From positions 4,030,001 through 4,094,000 of the forward strand of contig NZ_CP192738.1 in NCBI RefSeq assembly GCF_050749805.1: a DNA stretch of 64,000 bases, given 5' to 3'. Of this stretch, positions 45,514 to 52,990 are shown piece by piece. The notes beneath the pieces are model-generated. The model saw only the letters and a list, made by a program, of their open reading frames with translations, made no database searches and was not told where the DNA came from. The position numbers and the translations under genes are program-made. Numbering within the stretch: position 1 is the first letter of the stretch; each line of letters opens with the position of its first letter. The stretch comes from Hahella sp018986435. GTDB taxonomy: Bacteria; Pseudomonadota; Gammaproteobacteria; Pseudomonadales; Oleiphilaceae.

Positions 45514-46647
45514 GGAACCTCTGAATAACTCCCAGAATCAGTCATAATACGGCAGTCCAACTCAGCAGGAACACTTTTCATGGATCAGATGACTTTCTCC
45601 GAAGCCGAATACCAGAATAAAAAGCGTAAGACCCGCCGGGAAATCTTTCTGGAGCGGATGGATAAGCTGATTCCCTGGGAACGGTTGGAGAAGAAGGTCG
45701 CCCGTCATTATCCCAAGGGTGAGAATGGCCGGCCGCCGTATCCGTTATCCGCCATGCTTCGCGTTCACTGCATGCAACTGTTCTATAACCTCAGCGATCC
45801 CGCGATGGAAGATGCGCTGTATGAGATTGAGTCCATGCGTCGCTTTGCTGGTCTGCGCCTGTCAGACCGATTGCCGGATGAAAGCACGATCCTCCATTTT
45901 CGTCACCTGCTGGAGCGTCACGGTTTAGGCAAGACGCTTTTCAAGGAAGTGAACAAACAACTACAGAAGCAAGGGCTGATGATGCGGGAAGGCAGCATTG
46001 TGGACGCGACGATTATTTCCGCCCCGAGCTCCACTAAAAACCAGAGCGGCCAACGCGACCCGGAGATGCGCCAGACCAAGAAAGGCAATGAGTGGCGCTT
46101 TGGTATGAAAATGCACATTGGCGTAGACAGCGCCCGGGGACTGATTCACAGCCTTGAAGCGACGGGAGCGAATGTCCATGACATCACAGTTGCGGGCAAA
46201 TTGCTGCATGGAGAAGAAAGCGTCGTGTTCGGCGATGCCGGTTACCAAGGCATTCATAAGCGGGAGGAACACCAGAAGCGGGCGGGTGTCGCCTGGTTTA
46301 TCGCGAGACGTCCAGGCGTGCGCCGCACACTGAGCAAAGAGCATCAGAGAATGGAGATGCTGAAAGCGAGCATCCGAGCCAAAGTGGAGCATCCATTCCG
46401 CTACATTAAGCAGGTGTTTGGTTATGGCAAAGTCCGCTATCGAGGCCTGGCGAAGAACAGGAATCGATTATATCTACTGGCGGCCTTCAGCAATCTTCTT
46501 ACGGTGTGGAAAGAGCTGCGGATATAGGGCGATAGGCCCACTTCCGTCCTGAAAGGGGCGAAAGTTGTTGGAAAAAGCAGTATATGGTTGGGCCAAATGC
46601 ACAATGGAGAGGGATATTGGGATAACTATGGGTTATTCAGAGGTTCC
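45514..46647 (+). mobile_element. Complete IS5-family insertion sequence, 1134 bp
   Basis: Terminal inverted repeats start GGAACCTCTGAATAAC at both ends (left 45514, right ending 46647). The 4-bp duplication TTAG (45510-45513 and 46648-46651) fits the YTAR target of this family. One transposase gene fills the interior. Both ends and the duplication are intact, so the insertion looks recent, and it interrupts a secreted protein gene. Confidence 0.9.
45580..46527 (+). CDS. IS5-family DDE transposase
   Basis: 315 residues, full length and uninterrupted. The N-terminal helical region (PYPLSAMLRVHCMQLFYNLSD, DALYEIESMRRFAGL) is the IS5-type DUF772 domain. The DDE residues appear in GSIVDATIISAPSS (first Asp), VVFGDAGYQGI (second Asp) and IRAKVEHPFRYIK (Glu). 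The K-rich FGYGKVRYRGLAKN segment is the family C-terminal signature. Probably active. Confidence 0.95.
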   Translation: MDQMTFSEAEYQNKKRKTRREIFLERMDKLIPWERLEKKVARHYPKGENGRPPYPLSAMLRVHCMQLFYNLSDPAMEDALYEIESMRRFAGLRLSDRLPDESTILHFRHLLERHGLGKTLFKEVNKQLQKQGLMMREGSIVDATIISAPSSTKNQSGQRDPEMRQTKKGNEWRFGMKMHIGVDSARGLIHSLEATGANVHDITVAGKLLHGEESVVFGDAGYQGIHKREEHQKRAGVAWFIARRPGVRRTLSKEHQRMEMLKASIRAKVEHPFRYIKQVFGYGKVRYRGLAKNRNRLYLLAAFSNLLTVWKELRI

Positions 46648-46964
46648 TTAGATACCCACTGCTGCTGGTACCAGTCGAAAGTGATGTAGGAACTCTCGTC
46701 CTCGCCGCAGAGGATGGAGCCGCCAACCGAGTTGTTATAACCCTCTTCTTTACAGAACTGGGTTCCGTTGGTGGCGTCGATAAAGATGTAATCAGTACGG
46801 CCATACTGATTCATGCGCTGCGGATAATAAAAACTTCTCTCCGCCGCCGCCATTTGCGCCACATCCACCTGGGCGACGCGATCACTCGCGCTGGCGATCT
46901 GATTCAAAGAAAGAGTGCAAACCATGCAGGAAGCGGCCAAAGCCAATACTTTTGTTTTTAACAT
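46626..46964 (-). pseudogene. Secreted protein gene truncated by the IS
   Basis: A signal peptide (VLALAASCMVCTLSLNQIASA) leads a small secreted domain with SFYYPQRMNQYGRTDYIFIDATNG-like strands and cysteines. The last residues EPLNNP and the stop are encoded by the IS right end, so the natural C-terminus (about 18 residues with two Cys) is lost to 45452-45513. The product may still be made but would lack one or more disulfide partners. Function of the intact protein unknown. Confidence 0.85.
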
Positions 46965-47206
46965 TGCAGAAATCCTTTCATAGCATAACGTAGTGTTTAA
47001 ACTCCCATGAGGGAGCCGCTTAGTGTGCAGCGGCTACGTTACAATCCGTTGAAAGGACGCATGTCCAGGGAAACACGGAATATAAGCGAGACACGGCGAG
47101 TCAGTTTGAGGAAGATTGCCGAAAGACATGTGATAGGCAGGATATTCAAATGTCAGCTTGAGTTTGTCGACAACGGAGCCAAGGCGCTTTATTAAGTACT
47201 ACAGGC

Positions 47207-47227
47207 AAAAAGGGCGCTTATGCGCCC
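47207..47227 (-). terminator. Rho-independent terminator for the minus-strand pair
   Basis: GGGCGC-TTAT-GCGCCC is a perfect 6-bp stem; on the minus strand it is followed by five T. It lies 59 bases after the end of the gene at 47286-47537. The rest of 46965-47206 shows no gene. Confidence 0.8.
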
Positions 47228-47285
47228 TCAATACATTCCCTAATAAGGTGATATGAAATTCACTTTTGCGTAGAGCGATGGGCGA

Positions 47286-47537
47286 TTAAGCTTTCTTCTT
47301 GCCATCATTACTGTGAACCAAGCGTGGCTTTCTCTCCTCGGGGCGATACTCTTCAACTTCGTCAGGAAACGCTTCAGCATCACTGGAATTTAGAGACTTT
47401 TCTCCGCCGAATATCACACCACTTTCGTCGAAATCAGCAGGGCCGTGTTTGAACATATCATCAACAACGGACTGGGTCTCTTTGCGTACCCATTCCTCAA
47501 ACTCTTTCGTTCCAGGCTTCGGACGTTGGTTACTCAT
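47286..47537 (-). CDS. Small acidic protein, paralog of the protein at 52027
   Basis: 83 residues, acidic, no signal. Shares with the 91-residue protein at 52027-52302 the start MSN, a KEFEEWVR / KEFEDYVR motif, a central Phe-rich stretch, D-x-E-x-FP, and EYRPE-x-x-K-x-RLV near the end. Not a recognised family. Its start overlaps the stop of the GNAT-like gene upstream (ATGA, 47534-47537), suggesting translational coupling and a shared role. Confidence 0.75.
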   Translation of the reverse strand: MSNQRPKPGTKEFEEWVRKETQSVVDDMFKHGPADFDESGVIFGGEKSLNSSDAEAFPDEVEEYRPEERKPRLVHSNDGKKKA

Positions 47538-48007
47538 GACAGTTTCCTATAGCAATAGTCTCCTCTCTCATTGTAGGAGAATCCAGACAGGCGCTTAAGG
47601 TAATAGTTGCGGACGGTCTCATTGATAGGATTCATCATCCGTATCTCTACAGCCCCAATATATCTGGCATATGCTACTGCAGCAGCTATGGTTATGTCTG
47701 TGATTGTACCAGATAACGGCGTCCGTTCGGGACTGGCCTCCAAAAAGTCAAGCCGGAGCTTATTGCCACTCCAAGTAGGTCTACCTAATGACAAACCACA
47801 CAGAAAGTCGTTCCGATACCAAATAGCTAGTTCGAAACGTTTTGGGCGCCGATAAGCGTATTCTGCAGTCCCCTCTCTCCATTCCCAATCAACCTGACGT
47901 ATCGGAGAGTTTTCCCAGTATTTAGCCTGCAGCTCAGAATGAAAATCTATACTGGTTAGGCGGACAGTATCACGCAAGTTGATAACTTGGCCCTGGCTAT
48001 TACGCAT
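47534..48007 (-). CDS. GNAT-fold-like protein, 157 residues
   Basis: The central strands (LAIWYRNDFLCGLSLGRPTW, LRLDFLEASP) followed by a helix (ITDITIAAAVAYARYIGAVEIRMMNPIN) and NYYLKRLSGFSY are the layout of a GNAT acyltransferase, with the last segment like the usual YYxxxGF. A clear acetyl-CoA loop (Q/RxxGxG/A) is not obvious, so activity is uncertain. Coupled to the small acidic gene downstream; the pairing resembles a toxin-antitoxin or enzyme-adaptor arrangement, but that is inference. Confidence 0.65.
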   Translation of the reverse strand: MRNSQGQVINLRDTVRLTSIDFHSELQAKYWENSPIRQVDWEWREGTAEYAYRRPKRFELAIWYRNDFLCGLSLGRPTWSGNKLRLDFLEASPERTPLSGTITDITIAAAVAYARYIGAVEIRMMNPINETVRNYYLKRLSGFSYNERGDYCYRKLS

Positions 48008-48260
48008 TGCTGTGGGGAGTGTTGAAACTGCAACGTTCCTTGACTGCTCCCTTAGTGTCTCGTATTTGTCTTAGGCACGTTTGTGCGTAGCTCTCATTCT
48101 TCAGCTCCTTCTGGACTCGTTTACAAAGCCGCGATTGTACAGCCAAAGGCTAACCTCTCGAATCCACCGAATGGATCAGATGAAATTCACGGTATTCAAC
48201 CACGATGATAGGAGCCTTAGGTCCAATAGCCGAAGGGTATTCCGTCAGCAATTCCTTTCT

Positions 48261-48974
48261 TCAATTAAATTGATGAGCGATCGACCCAAGGTAGTATCCA
48301 ACAGCTATTGCAGGGGGAGAGCATACTAAGAGAACTATCGCCATATTTCCTACCGCCTTCCATGCGCTATAACCCTGCACCTGCGCTAACGCTTTGGTAA
48401 ACGCTACGTAACCCCATATACCAATAATTCCGTGCGCCACGGAAAATGCTGCACGTACTTTAAGATCCACCAAGTTATAGTCCCTGGCTTCGGCCCCAAG
48501 GAACATTTCTCTCCCATAAAGCATCATTTCGAGCATTATAAGTAGCGCGCCCCAAAGAGCCGGGATACAACTCCAGGCTATTGCCGCACGGATTTCATCC
48601 TGAGAGCCGCGCCCGCCAAACCATTTACCAACCCATTGAATAAATGGAGCGCCGATATATAGCAAAATCACACCTAAAACGCAGCCCACCACGATGCAAA
48701 CACCTAGCAGAGACATCAGGCCCATATATTCGGCCATATTGTAGAGGCGGGCGTCTTTTATCCTCGTTAACACCGAGGTCATGCAGGTAAGCCCTATCAC
48801 AAGGTGAACCGGGTCATCGTCAATAATTTGCTGGATTGTCGCCCTAGGCTGCAGCCACATTGAAAACCAAGGATTTAAATACTTTTTTGGTGGGCTTCGG
48901 TTTTCCTCAATGAGAGGCGTGTTAGGAGAGGAATAAGGATTTACATCTTTCATTATCTGGAGCTTTCTGAACAA
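48261..48974 (-). CDS. Yip1-domain membrane protein
   Basis: 237 residues (an ATG at 48953 is an alternative start). NPWFSMWLQPRATIQQIIDDDP is the hallmark opening of bacterial Yip1 proteins, followed by five hydrophobic helices (~58-80, 85-110, 135-155, 185-205, 212-230). Inner-membrane protein of unknown function. Alone on the minus strand, with ~250 gene-free bases downstream. Confidence 0.8.
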   Translation of the reverse strand: MFRKLQIMKDVNPYSSPNTPLIEENRSPPKKYLNPWFSMWLQPRATIQQIIDDDPVHLVIGLTCMTSVLTRIKDARLYNMAEYMGLMSLLGVCIVVGCVLGVILLYIGAPFIQWVGKWFGGRGSQDEIRAAIAWSCIPALWGALLIMLEMMLYGREMFLGAEARDYNLVDLKVRAAFSVAHGIIGIWGYVAFTKALAQVQGYSAWKAVGNMAIVLLVCSPPAIAVGYYLGSIAHQFN

Positions 48975-49140
48975 AATACAAGCAGGCGCAGATAATACAC
49001 CTTCAAATCAATTTTTCTGTAAAAATCCCTAAAATATCCCATTATTTTTTGTAAGATCCGCGACTTTTGTCTTTTGCATCGTTAAAATCGCCGCGCTGGG
49101 CGACTTCCAGGCTGTATTTTCCCCTTCTGACGGATTCACG

Positions 49141-49755
49141 ATGACTAATAGTTCCCTTACCCTACAATCGCATTCACTTCCTGAAGATCTGTTTGCGCTG
49201 ATCAGCGGCACGGCGTTTGTGGCTTTCGGCGTATTTCTGTTCAACGGAGCCGGCTTGCTGACAGGCGGTACGGCGGGGTTGGCGCTGTTATTGACGCATG
49301 TGCTGCATATCAGCTTCGGTAAGATTTTCTTCCTGCTTAACCTGCCGTTCTATTGGCTGGCTTTCAAGCAGATGGGATGGCGTTTCTGTCTCAATACGTT
49401 TATTTCCGTCGCCATCGTTTCGCTGGTTGTGGATCACACCGGAGATGTCGTCTCCATTGAATCGATAGAGCCCTGGTTCGCAGCAGTTTTCGGCGGCTTT
49501 CTGATCGGCATGGGCATGCTGATTCTGTTCCGTCATAAATCCAGCCTGGGCGGCGTCGGCATCCTCGCGCTATACCTGCAAAAGCGCAATATCATGCGCG
49601 CCGGAAAATTTCAGATGATGGTGGACTGTATTATCGTGCTGGCGTCCTGCTTCATCGTCACTCCCATGGTTCTGATTTACTCAGTGCTCGGCGCAGTAGC
49701 GCTGAATCTGTTGCTGACAGTCAACCACAAACCCGGTCGTTATCAAGTCGGCTAA
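49141..49755 (+). CDS. YitT-family membrane protein
   Basis: 204 residues with five to six hydrophobic helices. The pattern FLFNGAGLLTGGTAGLALLLTHVLHISFGKIFFLLNLPFYWLA is typical of the YitT/DUF161 family, including the Gly-rich turn. Function unknown; inner membrane. Single gene. Confidence 0.88.
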   Translation: MTNSSLTLQSHSLPEDLFALISGTAFVAFGVFLFNGAGLLTGGTAGLALLLTHVLHISFGKIFFLLNLPFYWLAFKQMGWRFCLNTFISVAIVSLVVDHTGDVVSIESIEPWFAAVFGGFLIGMGMLILFRHKSSLGGVGILALYLQKRNIMRAGKFQMMVDCIIVLASCFIVTPMVLIYSVLGAVALNLLLTVNHKPGRYQVG

Positions 49756-49796
49756 CTCCGTTCCGGCGGCGTCTTGAGTAACAGGCGCCGCGCCCT

Positions 49797-49985
49797 TCAT
49801 AACTTTTCACGCACAAAACAAAACCCCTGCTGGGCCGCCCAGGCGTTTACCCGCTGCCTTAACCTATGCCTGGTTTGTTGCCTGAACTGTTTATTCTGCG
49901 ACGCAGCGAACAGCAACTCCGCCTCCTCATGCGTCAGTTCGATATCCCATAACCAGTCCGATGCGTCATCAGCCCAGTTGCGCAT
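49797..49985 (-). CDS. Possible small protein or gene remnant, 62 residues
   Basis: Protein-like sequence (WADDASDWLWDIELTHEEAELL) rich in Trp, then a basic helix. The frame stays open and protein-like for about 18 codons upstream of the ATG (YAESFPFKVPVLFPF) before a stop, without a start codon there. This hints at a truncated longer gene. No family recognised. Confidence 0.4.
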   Translation of the reverse strand: MRNWADDASDWLWDIELTHEEAELLFAASQNKQFRQQTRHRLRQRVNAWAAQQGFCFVREKL

Positions 49986-50046
49986 GTCATGCTGAAACGG
50001 AAATAAAACAGGGACTTTAAAAGGAAAAGATTCGGCATACCTTCAA

Positions 50047-50286
50047 TTACTTAAAAAAAGCATTGAACAACATAATTTTAATTGCTCGAAAGCCCAACAT
50101 AAACAGGATAACAAAGACGATCGGCGCAACGAACGCAATTAGAAGCATCCACCACGGCACTGCATGAATATCAGTATTCATTTCTATACCTAGAACTTTA
50201 TCGAAGAAGAAAAAGGTAAAATAGACTCCTACGCCGCCGCCAAACACCATTGTCAATTTATCAAAAAAAGAATACTTATCATTCAT
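50047..50286 (-). CDS. Small two-helix membrane protein, 79 residues
   Basis: Hydrophobic segments at ~14-30 (FGGGVGVYFTFFFFDKV) and ~45-70 (WWMLLIAFVAPIVFVILFMLGF) with short polar ends. No family recognised. AT-rich surroundings. Confidence 0.6.
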   Translation of the reverse strand: MNDKYSFFDKLTMVFGGGVGVYFTFFFFDKVLGIEMNTDIHAVPWWMLLIAFVAPIVFVILFMLGFRAIKIMLFNAFFK

Positions 50287-50436
50287 ATACGCTTCTCTTA
50301 ATCTACTCCGTATATTGCGGCATCAAGAAAAAACCTGAAAAGCCATAGACGTACAAGGTATTATCCAGCGTTTCTCTTTCCAGGTGAAAATCATTTTAAA
50401 AGTCTCCTAGCTATTTTTTATTTCCACCTTGGGTAG

Positions 50437-50500
50437 TGTTCAGAAATCTGTGTCATTTCAGTATTCTATGCAAAACAGGAATGACACAGATTTCTGAACA
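50437..50500. repeat. Perfect 21-bp inverted repeat, likely element remnant
   Basis: TGTTCAGAAATCTGTGTCAT plus T (50437-50457) is repeated in perfect reverse complement at 50480-50500 with a 22-base spacer. Such long perfect arms suggest two abutting transposon ends or a tiny MITE rather than a terminator. It lies 15 bases past the stop of the lipoprotein gene, so it may also end its transcript. Confidence 0.8.
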
Positions 50501-50515
50501 GCACCCGCAAACTAC

Positions 50516-51214
50516 TTATAATTTGTCCAACACATACCCACGACTCATCCGGCCACTGTCAAGCATAACGGCCAGGCCTTGCGCTTCCGTATCGCTGGCG
50601 CTGGTCAGGATGAATTTTTTACCCAGTTCTGTTTGCACCAAGGCTTTATGAAGTATTTCATCATCCAGCATGGTGTAGGCGTAGCGTCCAATGCTTTGTT
50701 TAATTCTTGGTGAGGCTTTCCCGTAGGATTCATCCGAGAACACCACTTCAACGGCAAGTCCGTCGCCAGCGGGAACGGCAGCGGACTCCACGACGTCTTG
50801 ATCGCTATACCAGATATCATCCGGTTCCGTTCCCCTGAATACGAGTTCGCCGGGATGCCCGCTTAGAAATGCGACCAGTTCAGCGTCAGGGGCGCCCCGT
50901 GAAAATTCAATCACGCCCTTGCCTTCCACGTCTTTGAACTGGACCGATGACAGTTTACTCGGGAGAACGGCGTTCAGGCGTTTCAACAGAATGTCCATAT
51001 CCTCTTTCGAACCTTTGTCAGCCAGGTAATCCTGCACTTGGTAGGTGACTTTCTCAGCTCTCAGATACTCCAGTTCCTTGCAGCCCGTCACGGTAAACAG
51101 GGACAGCATGAGCAGGGCCAAGGTCAGGCTGTGCGTATGGGTTTTTGTCAAAGTGGATTTAGAGCTATTCAATGAATGTCCCTGGAATGTATGGATTTTC
51201 TTCTCGTATCGCAC
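50516..51214 (-). CDS. Lipoprotein with SecD-P1-like domain
   Basis: 232 residues. LALLMLSLFTVTGC ends in a lipobox (Cys at ~45), so an outer- or inner-membrane lipoprotein is expected. The GTG at 51214 gives a long leader; the TTG at 51172, with AGGGA six bases upstream, gives a more usual one. The later part (SGHPGELVFRG, GLAVEVVFSDESYGKASPRIKQSIGRYAYTML, TEAQGLAVMLDSGRM) follows the SecD first periplasmic domain in order and wording, though no SecD membrane part is present. A stand-alone copy is unusual. Confidence 0.75.
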   Translation of the reverse strand: MRYEKKIHTFQGHSLNSSKSTLTKTHTHSLTLALLMLSLFTVTGCKELEYLRAEKVTYQVQDYLADKGSKEDMDILLKRLNAVLPSKLSSVQFKDVEGKGVIEFSRGAPDAELVAFLSGHPGELVFRGTEPDDIWYSDQDVVESAAVPAGDGLAVEVVFSDESYGKASPRIKQSIGRYAYTMLDDEILHKALVQTELGKKFILTSASDTEAQGLAVMLDSGRMSRGYVLDKL

Positions 51215-51232
51215 GTTCTGGAAATGATCCTA

Positions 51233-51673
51233 TTAAGGCTCAAAGTAGTGTTTCAGAACGCGTTCGCCGCTTTCGATCTGCTTAAACAGTTCTGCAACCG
51301 TAGCGTCGCCAGCGATGTGCTCTTCCATTGTTTTTACACTGGCGGCATCCGTGACGTACTGTTCCGCCTTTTGTTGATAGTACCCTGGCAACAAGTCATG
51401 CAAAGCAATCATCGCATAAAGCTGGGCCGGCTTGCTGCCTTCCGTTTGCAACCTGATAAGCTGCTCTTGAGCATCCGCCCGACTTAGCAGGCACCGATAC
51501 GCATTAATATGGTCCGGAACATCCCCAGCATAACCAGTACGCGCACTGGTGAATTCCTCCGCGTTCTTCAACACTTCATAATCATTTTCGGAGCACTGCC
51601 ACTCCGCCAGAGACTGACTGGAAAACAGGCAAAACAATATCGAGGCGGCAATTCTTGAACGGGATGTCTTCAT
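51233..51673 (-). CDS. Secreted hypothetical protein, 146 residues
   Basis: Signal peptide (RIAASILFCLFSSQSLA) followed by a helical domain with Cys pairs (WQCSENDYEVL, AYRCLLSRADA). The repeated helical style (LYAMIALHDLLPGYYQQKAEQY) suggests TPR- or HEAT-like packing. It precedes the SecD-like lipoprotein gene on the same strand by 18 bases, so the two are likely co-transcribed. A degenerate copy of its last ~34 codons lies at 51881-51985. Confidence 0.7.
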   Translation of the reverse strand: MKTSRSRIAASILFCLFSSQSLAEWQCSENDYEVLKNAEEFTSARTGYAGDVPDHINAYRCLLSRADAQEQLIRLQTEGSKPAQLYAMIALHDLLPGYYQQKAEQYVTDAASVKTMEEHIAGDATVAELFKQIESGERVLKHYFEP

Positions 51674-51880
51674 GAGTGGAAACTTCTGTAAATCCTTTAA
51701 AAAAGCGCCTGAGCCAGCGCGCGGCTATTTAACCACAGAGCCGGTGCGCGGGGAATCAAGTACGGGAGATATATGAGATAAATTAATGGATTTGGCCGTA
51801 CTAGCCATACAAAAAAGAGGCTTAACCGACATTTGCTTAGCACTTTCTTAGCGCACGTCCTGTAGCGCGCCCGCAAAATG

Positions 51881-51985
51881 CTAAAGGTAATGCTTTAGGA
51901 CGCTCCCGCCATCATTAATCTGTCTGAAGAGCGTTGCAACCTCAGTGCTACCGCCTTTACACCCGTTCATGGTCTTTACTACAGC
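51881..51985 (-). pseudogene. Remnant of a paralog of the gene at 51233-51673
   Basis: In minus frame it reads VKTMNGCKGGSTEVATLF then RQINDGGSVLKHYL and a stop. This lines up with VKTMEEHIAGDATVAELF and KQIESGERVLKHYFEP at the end of the neighbour. No start or upstream part survives; the upstream side now holds the promoter of the 52027 gene. The rest of 51674-51880 shows nothing. Confidence 0.75.
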
Positions 51986-51994
51986 GCGTATAAT
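51966..51994 (+). promoter_or_regulatory. Likely promoter of the small acidic protein gene
   Basis: TATAAT at 51989-51994 is a perfect -10 box; TTCATG at 51966-51971 is a weak -35 at 17-base spacing. Transcription would start near 52001, about 26 bases before the ATG. Confidence 0.5.
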
Positions 51995-52026
51995 ACAAAA
52001 GAGAACTTTTGCTATAAGGTGTTGAG

Positions 52027-52302
52027 ATGAGCAATCGCAAAAAAACAGGTCCAGACTCTGTCGACATGAAAGAGTTTGAAGACTACGTGCGCCGGCTCCG
52101 CGATAGGATAAAAGACGGCTTCGGTCCCCCCATGGAAAACGAACCTGATAGCCCGTTCGGCTCCCCAGACCTGCTATTCAAATCAGATTCAGAGCTTTTC
52201 CCGAGCGATATAACCGAATACCGACCGGAAGTAAAGAAGTTGCGGCTGGTGAAGACAAGCTCGCGCAGTAAGCAGGCTGACGACAATAAAGCCGAAGAAT
52301 AG
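52027..52302 (+). CDS. Small acidic protein, paralog of the protein at 47286
   Basis: 91 residues. Shares MSN at the start, KEFEDYVR, a central Phe/Pro-rich stretch, SELFPSDITEYRPE and K-x-RLV with the 83-residue protein at 47286-47537. Here no GNAT-like partner precedes it and the upstream space holds an unrelated remnant and its own promoter. Terminator follows at 52324. Function unknown. Confidence 0.75.
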   Translation: MSNRKKTGPDSVDMKEFEDYVRRLRDRIKDGFGPPMENEPDSPFGSPDLLFKSDSELFPSDITEYRPEVKKLRLVKTSSRSKQADDNKAEE

Positions 52303-52323
52303 ACACAATCACAGCTAATGAAT

Positions 52324-52346
52324 AACGGGCGTTATCGCTCGTTTTC
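52324..52346 (+). terminator. Rho-independent terminator after the small acidic protein gene
   Basis: AACGGGCG-TTAT-CGCTCGTT (8-bp stem with one G-T pair) is followed by TTCTTATT. It lies 21 bases after the stop. Confidence 0.75.
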
Positions 52347-52816
52347 TTATTCTCCGGCGGCGTCGCCCAGGCGAAAATCATCCATCATCGCGCCAGATGC
52401 TAAACTTAACCCGCATCTATTATCATCAGCATGCGAATAGATCATCCTGCAGCAATTACCGCCACTTGCGCCTGCTCGGCCACTGCGGATAACACACGCA
52501 TAACCTAATCCCCCCATATTCTGTCCATAAAACAACTAATTGGCCGGTATAAATTTCATTCAACAATCCCGTGGGTGCGACAAACTGCCGCATTGCCCCC
52601 TGCCCGTCCCTCCGCATATAAAAATAAGCGGTGTTGGACCTTACAAAAAACATTAGAAATTAACGGCATGGATCGCGCTTTAGCTGTTGTTCGTCACGCA
52701 TCAATGTCGGCGACCGCTTTGAGGGAAATTCGTTTTCTCTCCGCCTTCCTTCCGTCGATGACGGTCCTCGCAGCCTTATCCGGCTGCATCCGGTGATATA
52801 ACCAAACTAATAAATA
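52347..52816. other. 470-base stretch without a convincing gene
   Basis: Several short open frames occur on both strands, but none has a ribosome site or protein-like composition that I trust. Nothing else was recognised before the MITE-like element. Confidence 0.5.
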
Positions 52817-52960
52817 GGGAGCCTCTGAAAAACGTTGGCGAGGCCGCCATTGCATGGAAAAAGTCGGCGAAAAAAGCGCAGTTTATCGTGAATAAATGAG
52901 CATTTTGAGCCGACTTTTGACGCCGTAATGGCGGCCGCAGGTAGTTTTTCAGAGGTTCCC
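52817..52960. mobile_element. MITE-like element, 144 bp, upstream of the sulfur-transfer operon
   Basis: The left end GGGAGCCTCTGAAAAAC and the right end GTTTTTCAGAGGTTCCC are near-perfect inverted repeats, and similarity of the arms continues about 53 bases inward (GGCCGCCATT, AAGTCGGC). It encodes nothing and is flanked by TA on both sides. The ends resemble those of the IS5-family element at 45514, so a related transposase may have moved it. It ends 30 bases before the first operon gene. Confidence 0.8.
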
Positions 52961-52990
52961 TAGAAATCGCATCAATCGATAGAGGGACAT

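Noticed and set aside
47007..47195. 62-codon + ORF between the truncated gene and the terminator
   Set aside because: No ribosome site and no protein-like pattern; it lies in an otherwise gene-free spacer.
48081..48329. 82-codon + ORF overlapping the end of the Yip1 gene
   Set aside because: Composition is not protein-like and it overlaps a solid membrane protein gene.
50047..50286. Holin or TA toxin for the small two-helix membrane protein
   Set aside because: Small hydrophobic size alone is not evidence; no partner gene or phage context is present.
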